From positions 1-35,144 of the forward strand of contig JBEHYB010000011.1 in assembly GCA_048498395.1 (NCBI GenBank): a stretch of DNA of 35,144 nucleotides, given 5' to 3'. This stretch comes from Micavibrio_B sp048498395 (GTDB taxonomy: Bacteria > Pseudomonadota > Alphaproteobacteria > Micavibrionales > Micavibrionaceae). The notes below the pieces were generated by a model. That model did not search any database. It had not been told where the DNA came from and was given only the letters and a program-made list of their open reading frames with translations. Position numbers and translations under genes: made by a program. Positions 1-8,589 of the stretch are shown one piece after another (position 1 is the stretch's first letter; every line of letters starts with the position of its first letter).

Positions 1-392
<392 letters not shown>

Positions 393-582
393 ATTCCACG
401 CAACGGCTTGCCGTTGCTGTGATTATTGCGCGCAGTGATAAATGCACTCTTTAAAGAGGGCTTACGCTGTGACTGAAATATGAATTCAGCATAGGATGAA
501 AAATACCTTACACCTTAATTAAATACCCTCTAATCGAGACAAATCTAAAACTAGTTGTTGTTATCTTTTTCTGTTCTTGAAT
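393..582 (+). other. 23S-5S internal transcribed spacer
   Basis: This 190-base, AT-rich spacer lies between the 23S and 5S genes. I see no tRNA cloverleaf or open reading frame in it. It presumably carries RNase processing stems, but none is clear enough to mark. Confidence 0.8.
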
Positions 583-700
583 GATCTGGTGGTTTCACCG
601 AGTGTGCAACACGCCATCCCATCTCGAACTGGACTGTGAAAAACCTCCGGGCTGATGGTACTATGTCTTAAGACATGGGAGAGTAAGTCGCTGCCAGATC
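583..700 (+). rRNA. rrf: 5S ribosomal RNA
   Basis: The 118-base gene starts GATCTGGTGG and ends CTGCCAGATC, and these ends pair to form helix I. The conserved internal block CCATCCCATCTCGAACT (loop B/helix III) and the GTCTTAAGACATGGGAGAGT region are both present. It lies just behind 23S and ahead of a strong terminator, so it closes the rrn operon. No tRNA follows it; the initiator tRNA, which often ends alphaproteobacterial rrn operons, lies about 9 kb away. Confidence 0.96.
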
Positions 701-748
701 TTTCAAGCACAGAAGAAGATATTTTCTAAACCTAGACGATATAGAATT

Positions 749-787
749 TAAAAACCCGCCTGGAGAAATCCGGCGGGTTTTTCTTTT
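749..787 (+). terminator. rrn operon terminator
   Basis: AAAACCCGCC at 751-760 pairs with GGCGGGTTTT at 772-781, leaving an 11-base loop, and a T-rich run follows. This is a classic intrinsic terminator after 5S rRNA. Because of the A-run on the left it may also stop the minus-strand gene that ends at 819. Confidence 0.9.
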
Positions 788-818
788 TGAACTCGGATTA
801 TCCGGATGAAGATATAGT

Positions 819-1511
819 CTATCGCGGGATCAGCACGTGATAGTAAACATAGCCGGTAGGATCGGAGAAACAACCTGAACTATGCCCTACCAAAGCCGTC
901 GCCGTGCTGCCAATAACATTGACGGCGGTTGCCGGATAAGTGCCCTGATAGTCAACATTTGCATTTACGGTTTCTGCCGGCGGATCGTCGCCTGAATATA
1001 TAATGCCCAATTTTTTATTGAGTTCGTTACAGACTGATTTTTTCAAACCCCACAATGAAAAGACAAGATCCGGGGCATCTGTGCCTATATCCTGTACGTT
1101 ATATTCGCCATTGCCCCAGGTAACGTAGGCGGCCTCGCTGGGATCGTAACTGGAACTGCTGGTATCAAACCAGTCGATGGGGGTCTGAAAGGAAATCCCG
1201 CCGCCACTTGGATGGAATATCTTGCAGGCATCTGCGACCGGAGGTGTATGTGTAAAATCATATGCAGATAGAGCAGTTTCAAAACTGATATCGGTGTCGC
1301 TGCAGCCGTTGCTCATTCTCATGCGCAATACGGCGCTTTCTATTGAGGCTCCATATTGGGTAATCTGTGAAGCAATCAGCGCCGCCTTTTCCTTACTGAT
1401 ATCGCCGTTTCCGGAACGCGAACTTTGGGTAATGGCATAGGAAAGCGCGGCAAAAAGCGCGACCGCGATCAGGATCAGAAATAGGACATTTCCATTTTCT
1501 TTGTAGCGCAT
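819..1511 (-). CDS. Pilin-like single-pass membrane-anchored protein, function unknown
   Basis: The 230-residue protein begins MRYKENGNVLFLILIAVALF. That is a short basic stretch, a GN, and then a roughly 20-residue hydrophobic helix followed by S/Q-rich sequence. The layout resembles pseudopilins and small pilus-like proteins, although the glycine is not followed by the usual F-T/S-L-x-E motif. The rest is extracytoplasmic in character, rich in S, T, D and Y, with several cysteines (one near residue 70 and one near the C-terminus) that could form disulfides. It stands alone, convergent with the rrn operon, and no pilus assembly genes are nearby. The family is not firmly recognised. A membrane-anchored surface protein is the safest reading. 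Confidence 0.7.
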   Translation of the reverse strand: MRYKENGNVLFLILIAVALFAALSYAITQSSRSGNGDISKEKAALIASQITQYGASIESAVLRMRMSNGCSDTDISFETALSAYDFTHTPPVADACKIFHPSGGGISFQTPIDWFDTSSSSYDPSEAAYVTWGNGEYNVQDIGTDAPDLVFSLWGLKKSVCNELNKKLGIIYSGDDPPAETVNANVDYQGTYPATAVNVIGSTATALVGHSSGCFSDPTGYVYYHVLIPR

Positions 1512-1664
1512 AACGGTATTTCAATAACATAAGTTAATTTATTAGATAATACTTATAAAATACAGCTTATATGGTTAAAAAATAGTTTATATGCTGTGAG
1601 ATCAATGGCATACGTCGCCTTAATGGCGATTAACAGGCTTGTTTTGAGCTGATTTATAGCTCGC

Positions 1665-2891
1665 CTAGTGCATTTGCAATGAGGCGGCCTGAGCTTTGCT
1701 GGGCGATCCCGGCCATTTAAGATTATGAAGCTGTGCGGTGATTTTCGAAATCTGTGACGGTTCGGCAACGCATGTTGCGTGCGCGTCTATGGCGCTTCCC
1801 GCCGGCTGGGCGATAATCGCGAGGCCGGGCAACTGTTGTTCAAAACATATATCCTGCGCTTTTATTTCAAGCTGCAGTTTCTGCTGGAAATAGGCGGTGA
1901 GATTTCTGCTGCCGCCATTTTCAACGCTGGCAGGATTGCGTCCGACGATGGCTACAGGTGTCGCAAGAAGAGATTGAAAATCGGCTTGTCCGGGAATCAG
2001 AACTTTTACCAGCGAATAATTTTTAGAGAAAGATGAAGCGTAGCTGGTCGCATCGGCCTGTATCAGATGCATGCCGGTCTCTTCGATCTGAGCGATCGCG
2101 CTATGTACCTGCTTTTTGATCTTGCCGGGATATTCGACGACGAGCGCGGTATCGGCTGCGCCGCTTTTAGCCGTATTGATAGCGTTTTCCGCAGTTGCGC
2201 AATCCAGAATTTCGATGCCTTTAGGATTTAACGCTTTAGCGATGATAGTTGCAGAGTAATAGGAACCGCTGGTATAGGCGCTGGATGTCGCGATTTTGAT
2301 CTTCGGTCTTTTGCCTTGTGCCGCATCGTCCGAGGCTTTGGCGAGATCCTGTAATGTCTTGAATTCAGCGCGTGTCGACGGCATCAAAACCGTCTCGATG
2401 ATATTCGTCGTGATAAGAGGGCGGATTTTATTTTTGAGCGTTACGTCGGCTTGCATTTGTTGTTCAAGAACATCGCTCTGCACGATGCCTAGAGACAATT
2501 CATTTCCGTCCTGCGCGACTTCCTGCAGATTCAGATAACTGCCGCCGGTTCCGAGATAGCCGCCATAGCCTTCGCCTTCGGGGCCGAGTTTTGCTTCAAG
2601 CTCGGTGCTCAGGCGATTGCTGATCAGCCCATAGGCTGTGTAGCCGTCGCCGCTGAAAATATAATGGCCGCTGTCGGATTGCGCAGGTGTTACGCCCTCG
2701 GGTGCGGTGACGACAAATTTTATTTTATTGGCCTGGGTCGTATCCGTGAAAGTAGCGCCGACAAACAGAGCTGCTGTGGAGCCTAGAAAAACCCTTGTGA
2801 GGCCCGGGGCGTTACGCTTGATAGTGCCAAAAATGGAGTTTTTCGGCTTTTTATCTGCCGCAGAGGGGTTTTGAGGCGTTGGCTCACTCAT
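1665..2891 (-). CDS. TAXI-type solute-binding protein (TRAP-related periplasmic receptor)
   Basis: The 408-residue protein has a basic N-terminus and a hydrophobic segment ending near residue 54 (..FTDTTQA), consistent with a Sec signal or anchor. The mature part carries the features of TAXI-family receptors: GGSYLNLQEVA followed by ELSLGIVQSDVL (residues about 115-140), then IATSSAYTSGSYYSATII and repeated alpha/beta segments. TAXI proteins bind small organic acids in the periplasm and usually feed a fused TRAP membrane subunit. No TRAP permease gene is adjacent here, so either the permease is elsewhere or this receptor has a sensory role. The ligand cannot be told from the sequence. The transcript is monocistronic, divergent from the gene at 3035. 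Confidence 0.62.
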   Translation of the reverse strand: MSEPTPQNPSAADKKPKNSIFGTIKRNAPGLTRVFLGSTAALFVGATFTDTTQANKIKFVVTAPEGVTPAQSDSGHYIFSGDGYTAYGLISNRLSTELEAKLGPEGEGYGGYLGTGGSYLNLQEVAQDGNELSLGIVQSDVLEQQMQADVTLKNKIRPLITTNIIETVLMPSTRAEFKTLQDLAKASDDAAQGKRPKIKIATSSAYTSGSYYSATIIAKALNPKGIEILDCATAENAINTAKSGAADTALVVEYPGKIKKQVHSAIAQIEETGMHLIQADATSYASSFSKNYSLVKVLIPGQADFQSLLATPVAIVGRNPASVENGGSRNLTAYFQQKLQLEIKAQDICFEQQLPGLAIIAQPAGSAIDAHATCVAEPSQISKITAQLHNLKWPGSPSKAQAASLQMH

Positions 2892-3034
2892 AGGTCATTC
2901 ACCCTTGATGTACGCAGTTAGAACAGGACTATTACATAAAACGGCCCAAATTGCAAAAAGCGTGTTTTTGTTGACTTAAATCATCGCCTACTGATATTCA
3001 TAACTCGAATTTTAATGAGTAAAGGAAATAATTC

Positions 3035-3481
3035 ATGAACCAAGAAATGGCAGATGCCCTCGTTGCAAACGGCACGCCTCTCCGCGTTGAATTCTATAAT
3101 GCCCTGCAAACCGGTATCGACCCGGCGGCGAATGTCCTGCTGCGCGAGTTGAAATCGAACGATCCACGTGCAAGTGAACATGGCGTTGTTTCCAAGACAC
3201 AAAAAATTACAGAGCTTAAAGAGACGATCGGCGCGCATCGTGCAGATCAGGTCGAACGCGCTTTTGCCCGCGCGGCAGATACGCTCGACAAGCATATTGA
3301 TATCGCAGCCGGTCTTATCGTGAGCGCTTATGAAGGTTTTACACCGGAAGGCGGCGAAGTAAGCCGCGTGGAGAAAATGAGCCAGTTGCTTGTCAAAATG
3401 GAATCGACCGCCGATACCGGTTCCGATTTCTGGAGCTGGAGCGTGTCAGCGGCAAAACTTCAGCTTGGTTTCGGCCAGTAA
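3035..3481 (+). CDS. Conserved-looking small soluble protein, unknown function
   Basis: The 148-residue protein has no signal peptide or membrane segment and is predicted mostly helical. A mid-protein block (VSKTQKITELKETIGAHRADQVERAF) looks like an amphipathic helix pair. The start is supported by AAAGGAA at 3021-3027, seven bases before the ATG. A strong terminator follows immediately, so it is a single-gene transcript. I recognise no family. Coding use matches the neighbouring backbone genes, which argues that it is real. Confidence 0.75.
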   Translation: MNQEMADALVANGTPLRVEFYNALQTGIDPAANVLLRELKSNDPRASEHGVVSKTQKITELKETIGAHRADQVERAFARAADTLDKHIDIAAGLIVSAYEGFTPEGGEVSRVEKMSQLLVKMESTADTGSDFWSWSVSAAKLQLGFGQ

Positions 3482-3504
3482 AAAATAGACTCGCATATTG
3501 ATTC

Positions 3505-3538
3505 CAAAAAACCCGGGAGAAACCCCGGGTTTTTTTAT
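3505..3538 (+). terminator. Intrinsic terminator
   Basis: AACCCGGG (3510-3517) pairs with CCCGGGTT (3524-3531) around a six-base loop, followed by a T run to 3537. It lies 30 bases behind the stop of the 148-residue gene. Confidence 0.9.
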
Positions 3539-3564
3539 TTCCTGCATGATAGGATCCGCGATAC

Positions 3565-4101
3565 ATGATCATTCAAAAACAATTTTACCTGATGCGTCAC
3601 GGCCAGAGCGCGGATAACGCGCTCGGGTTGATTTCCGGCGGCGGCAGCGATCCGGACCTCACTGAGATCGGGCGCGCGCAGGCGGTGGAGGCGCGCGCGA
3701 TTTTTTCAGATCTTTCCGCCGCTCCTGCGAAACTCATCGCCAGCGGTTTAAAGCGCGCGCAGCAGACCGCCGCGTTATTGGCCCCGCATCTTGAATTCAC
3801 GATAGATGCTGATTTGAACGAGCGGCATCTCGGAACGCTTGACGGCAAGATCAGCGAGCAGCGGCAGAAAGAACTGAAGATGCTGCCCGAGGAAGAAAGC
3901 GGCTCCGCGCATTTCACGCGCGTCATTGCGGCCATAAACAGGCATCTGGCGATCCAGGAGACCGTTCTCTTCGTCTGCCATGCCGGCACGATCCGCCGCG
4001 TGCTTGAGGCAACCGAATTGCAGGGGCGCGTCGCTGTCGAGAATGCGCGGATTTATCATATGATCCCCCATGAAGCGGGCTGGGAGATTGTCGCCATCTA
4101 G
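3565..4101 (+). CDS. Histidine phosphatase family protein (phosphoglycerate mutase-like)
   Basis: The 178-residue protein opens with the RHG signature LMRHGQSADN (R11, H12, G13), in which H12 is the phospho-accepting histidine. The other family residues are present: R64 in LKRAQQTA, E86 in the LNERHLG block, and H139 in FVCHAGTIRR. It therefore has the full catalytic set of a branch-1 histidine phosphatase. The length fits small cytosolic members such as SixA/CobC/GpmB-like enzymes. The substrate is not predictable. The two plus-strand genes that follow are separated from it by short gaps and may be unrelated. Confidence 0.9.
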   Translation: MIIQKQFYLMRHGQSADNALGLISGGGSDPDLTEIGRAQAVEARAIFSDLSAAPAKLIASGLKRAQQTAALLAPHLEFTIDADLNERHLGTLDGKISEQRQKELKMLPEEESGSAHFTRVIAAINRHLAIQETVLFVCHAGTIRRVLEATELQGRVAVENARIYHMIPHEAGWEIVAI

Positions 4102-4160
4102 GGCACCCTGGCTTTGAAATTGCATCGCTGAATGCCGGTAAAAAATTTAAAGGCATTTCA

Positions 4161-4694
4161 ATGAGCATATCATCACTGATCGGCACGCTGTCTTATGGCG
4201 CTTATGACCTTGATAATACTGGCGTTAAGAAGAAAAATACCGCCTGGGGCGCGCAATATAGCAATGCGCTGCTGACGGACACAAATTCCTCTTCATCGGC
4301 AAAATCTGCCGGGTCGGCGGCGATTACCGGCAAGACGATCAGCAATTCGACGACCGCCAATACATTATGGCAGGCGCAGAGCATCGCGCAGTCGCCTGAA
4401 AGCTCGGCGATCGATGCTGAGGTTGATGACACGCCAAAGAAAGTCTCCAAGAGCGCCGAAGACATGTTCCATGACTTTATGAACAAGTCGCCGGAAGAAC
4501 TCATGCGCGATGCCGTTCTGCGCGAATGCGGTTATACAGAAGAAAGCCTGGCGGCGATGTCGCCAGAAGACCGCGCCAAGGCCGAGGCGGAAATCAAGCA
4601 GCGTATTGAAGAAAAAATAAAAGAGTCGATGCGCGAAAAGGGTGTTGATATTGGAAATAATGCGCAAACCACTGATCTGGCTGCGACATTATAG
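4161..4694 (+). CDS. Unknown protein with disordered N-terminus and helical C-terminus
   Basis: The 177-residue protein has two parts. Residues 1-95 are rich in S, T, A and N and look unstructured. Residues about 100-160 (HDFMNKSPEELMRDAVLREC and onward) are strongly charged and helical, ending in repeated E/K-rich helix KQRIEEKIKESMREKG. The MSPEDRAKAEAEI type segment is common in alphaproteobacterial proteins of unknown function. AAAGG at 4149-4153 precedes the ATG. There are no cysteines in a metal motif, no signal peptide and no membrane helix. No function is assigned. Confidence 0.75.
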   Translation: MSISSLIGTLSYGAYDLDNTGVKKKNTAWGAQYSNALLTDTNSSSSAKSAGSAAITGKTISNSTTANTLWQAQSIAQSPESSAIDAEVDDTPKKVSKSAEDMFHDFMNKSPEELMRDAVLRECGYTEESLAAMSPEDRAKAEAEIKQRIEEKIKESMREKGVDIGNNAQTTDLAATL

Positions 4695-4804
4695 CATCCT
4701 GCAAAGCAGTATAGATTTTTTTGACTATTGAGCCCTTTTGGGATTATCATCTCTCATTCGTATATTATTGGGAAGCACATTAGAACCACCATCCGGGGGA
4801 TGAT

Positions 4805-5887
4805 ATGGCTTACGCCAAATTAGCCAGCAATATGAATGAAATTCAAATAAGCGATTTCACGTCGGTATTGCTCGACAACAGCAAGAACTGGATTTTTGTT
4901 AAAGACGAAAAGTTCAGAATTCTTTACGCGAACAAGACGTTCCTGCAAATCTATCCGCCAGAGCAGCGCGATAAAATCATCGGCACGACGACGATTGAAA
5001 ATTTTTCCGAAGAAGAAGCGCAGGTCTTTTTAAAAGAAGACCGCAAGGCAATGGACAGCGGTTATAGTTCCTTTATCGAGGACATTACCGATTATGAAGG
5101 CAAGGTCCATACGATCCAGTCGCAGAAAATCCGTTTCACTGACCATATGGGCCGGGTTCTGATGCTCGGAATCTGCGAGGACATTTCGAAATGGGCGCAG
5201 CGGGAAAAAATGCTCGCGCAGACGAATATCGCGCTTGAGAATTTCGCAGCGATCGCCGCGCATGATTTGCGATCGCCGCTCGGTGCATTCTTGTCGGGGA
5301 TTGAGCTGATCAGGCTCGACAAGGGAAACAAGCTGACCCAGAATTCGATTCAGTTTCTCGATATGATGAAACAGAGCGGCGAGGGGTTGATCGCGCAGAT
5401 CGGCGCGCTGCTCTCCAGCTATAAGCGCAAGAATTCGAAGATCCTCGAACTTGTCGAAATAGACAGCGGAATATTGATCGAAGAGGTCAAGTTCAACCTG
5501 GCGCATGTGATCGCGAAGCAGGACGCAAAAATATTATCGACCATCCTGCCGACGCTGAAAGTGGACCGCAATCTGTTCCGCCAGCTGATGCATAACCTGG
5601 TTGAAAACTGTATTAAATACAGGTCCGAAGAAAAGCCGGTGATTATTATCCGGCATGAAAGATCGGGAAAATTCCATCTGTTTTCTATCGAAGATAACGG
5701 GCGTGGCATCACCAGCGAACAGCAGGAAAACATTTTCAGGCTTTATGAGCAGGTCGAGAATGGGAGCGACGGTTACGGGATCGGGTTATCCCTGTGCAGA
5801 AAAATCGTCGAGATGCATGGCGGCAATATCTGGGTCGATCCCACCTATAAGGCAGGCTGTAAAATCCTCTTTACGATACCGGCCTAA
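4805..5887 (+). CDS. PAS domain sensor histidine kinase
   Basis: The 360-residue protein lacks transmembrane helices, so it senses in the cytoplasm. Residues about 15-130 form a PAS domain (WIFVKDEKFRILYANKTF at its start, a PAC-like end at LGICEDISKW). A HisKA dimerisation helix follows with the phospho-accepting H153 in AAHDLRSPLG. The ATPase domain carries the N box (HNLVENCIKY), G1 box (EDNGRGI), F box (NIFRLYEQ) and G2 box (GYGIGLSLCRKIV). All catalytic boxes look intact. GGGGGATG at 4795-4802 supports the start. No response regulator is adjacent, so it is an orphan kinase whose partner is elsewhere. The signal is unknown. Confidence 0.92.
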   Translation: MAYAKLASNMNEIQISDFTSVLLDNSKNWIFVKDEKFRILYANKTFLQIYPPEQRDKIIGTTTIENFSEEEAQVFLKEDRKAMDSGYSSFIEDITDYEGKVHTIQSQKIRFTDHMGRVLMLGICEDISKWAQREKMLAQTNIALENFAAIAAHDLRSPLGAFLSGIELIRLDKGNKLTQNSIQFLDMMKQSGEGLIAQIGALLSSYKRKNSKILELVEIDSGILIEEVKFNLAHVIAKQDAKILSTILPTLKVDRNLFRQLMHNLVENCIKYRSEEKPVIIIRHERSGKFHLFSIEDNGRGITSEQQENIFRLYEQVENGSDGYGIGLSLCRKIVEMHGGNIWVDPTYKAGCKILFTIPA

Positions 5888-5889
5888 AA

Positions 5890-5914
5890 GAAAAAGCCCG
5901 AAAGGGCTTTTAAT
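5890..5914. terminator. Intrinsic terminator, shared by convergent genes
   Basis: AAAAGCCC (5892-5899), a GAAA tetraloop, and GGGCTTTT (5904-5911) form a compact hairpin with A-rich and T-rich flanks, so it can work in both directions. It ends the histidine kinase transcript and overlaps the stop codon of the small minus-strand gene (5910-5912). Confidence 0.85.
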
Positions 5915-6068
5915 GTTTTGGGTTCAGTTTTTTTCTGTCTTCACAATGCGCGCATTCTTCGTTCGTCGGTGCGCCGACGAAGACGTTGCCGCTTGGCGGA
6001 TCGCTGGCTGGAAAACTATCTTTGATTTCCTTATCCAGTTTTTTTTCTTCTTTTTCTTTGTGGCCCAT
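5910..6068 (-). CDS. Small 52-residue protein with SFPASDPPS motif
   Basis: Reading the minus strand from ATG at 6068 gives a 52-residue protein: MGHKEKEEKKLDKEIKDSFP, then ASDPPSGNVFVGAPTNEECA, then HCEDRKKLNPKH. A GAGGTG Shine-Dalgarno sits about six bases upstream. The segment D-x-FPASDPPS is a recurrent motif of very short, highly charged proteins that I recall as common in alphaproteobacteria, and their function is unknown to me. The CAHC pair near the end could bind a metal or form a disulfide. The stop codon lies in the stem of the shared terminator. It is oriented with the GNAT gene behind it. Confidence 0.72.
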   Translation of the reverse strand: MGHKEKEEKKLDKEIKDSFPASDPPSGNVFVGAPTNEECAHCEDRKKLNPKH

Positions 6069-6167
6069 GAAACACCTCATTTCTGCTGATACTAACCAAC
6101 GAACGAGGTTTAAATATGTTCCGGATATTCGGGAAACAGCATAATTGAGGCGTAATTGAGAAAATCG

Positions 6168-6758
6168 CTAATCATTATAAACGAGGTTTAGCGGTGGCAT
6201 ATTATCTGTATCGAATCTGACATGGATCTCCAGGTTCCACAGCGTGCCGTCCTTTCCACGTTTATTCTTTTCAAATACGGTCAGAAATTCATATCCCAGT
6301 TTTCGAGGGATGATATTGCTCGGGATATTTCTTGTTTCTGCTCGGATTTCCAGACGCAGAAATTTTAATATATCAAAGGCGTAACGTGTCATGATATTGG
6401 CGATTTCAGTCGCGTAGCCCTTGCCTGTTTCACGTGTATCGACAATATAACCGATGCGGCCTTTGGGTACTGTCCAATCCAGATGATGCAATGATCCTGC
6501 GCCAATCAATTTTTCTGTCTGTCTATCAAACACGCCCAATTGGATAAAATTGCGTTTTTCAATATCGACAAGACAATCCGCTATATAGATTTTCGCTTTT
6601 TCAAAGGTCAGTTCTTTGTCTGTCCATGCGCCACTATACCATTTTGAGAATTCGGTATTGGATGCCTGGATAATATCCAGAAATTCCGGAATATCCTTTT
6701 CCAACAAGGGTCTCAATATCAATCTGTCCGACTGGACGGAGGAGGGAAGCCTTTGCAT
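6168..6758 (-). CDS. GNAT family N-acetyltransferase (RimJ/RimL-like)
   Basis: The 196-residue protein starts with the typical SDRLILRPLLEKDIPEFLDI strand-helix unit of RimJ/RimL-type acetyltransferases. It continues with IGAGSLHHLDW (beta4) and the acetyl-CoA pyrophosphate-binding loop RETGKGYATEI (R/Q-x-x-G-x-G/A), then EIRAETRNIPSNIIPRKLGY (N and the YE segment of motif B). It acetylates a primary amine, but the substrate (ribosomal protein, small molecule or antibiotic) is unclear. It lies 16 bases downstream of motB on the same strand and could be read from the mot transcript, though a functional link is not evident. Confidence 0.88.
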   Translation of the reverse strand: MQRLPSSVQSDRLILRPLLEKDIPEFLDIIQASNTEFSKWYSGAWTDKELTFEKAKIYIADCLVDIEKRNFIQLGVFDRQTEKLIGAGSLHHLDWTVPKGRIGYIVDTRETGKGYATEIANIMTRYAFDILKFLRLEIRAETRNIPSNIIPRKLGYEFLTVFEKNKRGKDGTLWNLEIHVRFDTDNMPPLNLVYND

Positions 6759-6774
6759 AGTGATTCAGATATCC

Positions 6775-7497
6775 TTATTTATCTTTTTTATCGATCTTTT
6801 CCAGGCGGATAATCACACGGCGGTTTTTAGCCTGGTTCTCAGGATTGGGCGTGCCGTCGGCGTTGCGGTTAGGTACCTTTGGGAAAGTATCCGCATAGCC
6901 CGCCGCCTGCATGCGCGGGGCGGGAACGCCGTTATCGATCAGCAGGCGGACAACGCTCGCTGCGCGACCTGTGGAAAGTTCCCAGTTCGATGGATATTGG
7001 GCGGTGGCGATCGGCGCGTCATCCGTATGACCTTCAACGATTACGCGGTAATCCTTAAATTTGTCATCTTTGATAATCGCGGCGATATTGTTAAGGATTT
7101 TCATGCCGTCGGCATTAAGCACGGCGGAGCCGCTCGGGAAGAAGGCCGAACTGTTCATCTCGATCGTTGTCAGGCGATCGCCGGGCGTAATTTCAATGTT
7201 GCGGTTTGTCGAGATCAGGCCGAAAGGGTTTGCGGTATTGGTCGGTAATATACCGTTGCCGCTCGGCAGGTTTTCGTTGGTGATGGTCGGGATTTTGCGT
7301 TCTATAATATCTTCGGGCGTTGCGAAAACTTTCTTCACCTCTACTTTGGCCTGGTCGAGTTTGTCGCTGCGCGGTTGTGACATTGAAAGAAAGACGGCAA
7401 AGAAACACAGCAGAAGCGTGATCATATCCGCATAGGTCATCAGCCAGTCGTCGACGTGCGGCTCTTCGTTCTGCCTGCGGTATTTAAATTTTCGCAT
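6775..7497 (-). CDS. motB: Flagellar motor stator protein MotB
   Basis: The 240-residue protein has a single N-terminal membrane helix. It carries the stator signature DDWLMTYADMITLLLCFFAV, in which D24 is the proton-binding aspartate. The periplasmic C-terminal OmpA-like domain (about residues 120-236) binds peptidoglycan and holds the motif VEGHTDDAPI and the closing NRRVIIRLEK. It follows motA with a three-base gap, the normal stator operon order. Together MotA5B2 form the ion channel that drives flagellar rotation. The presence of Asp and the lack of Na-type flags are consistent with proton use, but this is not proof. Confidence 0.95.
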   Translation of the reverse strand: MRKFKYRRQNEEPHVDDWLMTYADMITLLLCFFAVFLSMSQPRSDKLDQAKVEVKKVFATPEDIIERKIPTITNENLPSGNGILPTNTANPFGLISTNRNIEITPGDRLTTIEMNSSAFFPSGSAVLNADGMKILNNIAAIIKDDKFKDYRVIVEGHTDDAPIATAQYPSNWELSTGRAASVVRLLIDNGVPAPRMQAAGYADTFPKVPNRNADGTPNPENQAKNRRVIIRLEKIDKKDK

Positions 7498-7500
7498 TGC

Positions 7501-8337
7501 CTATTTTTTCAAAAGATCCTGAATCTTTGCATCAATATCATAATGGCTTTCGGGGCGCAGGAAGCTGTTGAGCCAGTCCTGGATATAGCGCGGTGATTTA
7601 TTGGCGACCAATAACACCATGCCCTCGGTGATGAGTTGATTACGGAAGCGCAGCCCTTCCTGTTTCTGAATGATTTTCGAAGCTGCCGGCAGGTAGAACA
7701 TGCGGGCTGTCACGACACCATAGAGTGTCGCGAGCAGTGCAACCGAGAGGCCTTTGCCGACACCTGACATGTCACCGGAGAAACTGCCCAGCATGATGAT
7801 CATCCCGACCAGCGTTCCGACCATGCCGAAGGCCGGAGCATGACTTGCCATTGCCTGCAGCACACGTGCAGGGATCGTGTCGCGGTCATAGGCTGCATCG
7901 GCGGCCGTTTCCATCATAGTGCGGACTTCTTCGGGCAGATAGTTGCTGACCACCATGTCCAGTCCGTAACGGACGAAACTGTCGTTATTAGGATTGTTAT
8001 AGGTTTCGTCCTCGAGACCGCGCAGGCCCTTGCCCTTGACGATTTTTGCCCAGGCGATGATTTCGACCATATCGTGATGAAGCGTTTCATGCGTGGCCGT
8101 AGCCTTCATGAACATCGAGCCGATGCCTCTCAGGGCGGCGACAACGTAATTCGCCTGAAAGCTCATAAAGGCGACGGCCAGCGAGCCGCCGATCACGATC
8201 AACAGGCCTTCAATGCTTACAAATGCCAAGTAATTGCGCGTGCCGAACAGGATCGCGACAATGATCATCAGAAAGCCGAAGGCGGCCCCGATGATGGATG
8301 CATAAGACAGGCGGGATGTTTCTTCTTCTTGAGCCAT
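7501..8337 (-). CDS. motA: Flagellar motor stator protein MotA
   Basis: The 278-residue protein has four membrane helices, two near the N-terminus (about 12-55) and two around residues 155-205. A large cytoplasmic loop lies between them, as in MotA. The stator segment SHAPAFGMVGTLVGMIIMLG with its conserved proline is present, as is FYLPAASKI at the end of helix 4. The N-terminal segment SYASIIGAAFGFLMIIVAIL and the GTRNYLAFVSIEGLLIVIGG segment fit the large alphaproteobacterial MotA/PomA-like class. It is the first gene of the motAB operon. No other flagellar gene is in the window. Confidence 0.95.
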   Translation of the reverse strand: MAQEEETSRLSYASIIGAAFGFLMIIVAILFGTRNYLAFVSIEGLLIVIGGSLAVAFMSFQANYVVAALRGIGSMFMKATATHETLHHDMVEIIAWAKIVKGKGLRGLEDETYNNPNNDSFVRYGLDMVVSNYLPEEVRTMMETAADAAYDRDTIPARVLQAMASHAPAFGMVGTLVGMIIMLGSFSGDMSGVGKGLSVALLATLYGVVTARMFYLPAASKIIQKQEGLRFRNQLITEGMVLLVANKSPRYIQDWLNSFLRPESHYDIDAKIQDLLKK

Positions 8338-8589
8338 GGACTGGGAACTATTTTAACCGGAATCGGGTCTTTAGACCAGTGCCAAATCTCATGCGAAGGT
8401 AGGACATTACTTTTTTGATTGCATTTGTCTCAATTGTCGCATTCGGGCGGTAAAGCGAGGGTGCTGCCTTACGTGCGTATTTTCAATATATTTTTCGAAA
8501 TTCATCCATGATAGAATGGAAATTGTTTTTCGATGTTTGTCTTTTCTTGATTATTCTCTGTCATTTCTTTTGGGGAGCGGTTATCGCAG
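8338..8589. promoter_or_regulatory. Divergent intergenic region between motA and the DMT permease
   Basis: This 252-base non-coding region must hold promoters for motAB on the minus strand and for the permease on the plus strand. I could not identify a convincing sigma-70 or sigma-28 pair. It is AT-rich near 8480-8560. The GGGGAGCGG run at about 8574-8582 serves as the permease ribosome binding site. Confidence 0.4.

Noticed and set aside
8360..8400. TTGGCAC on the minus strand before motA, resembling a sigma-54 -24 element
   Set aside because: The required GC of the -12 element is not at the right distance, so no sigma-54 promoter is claimed.
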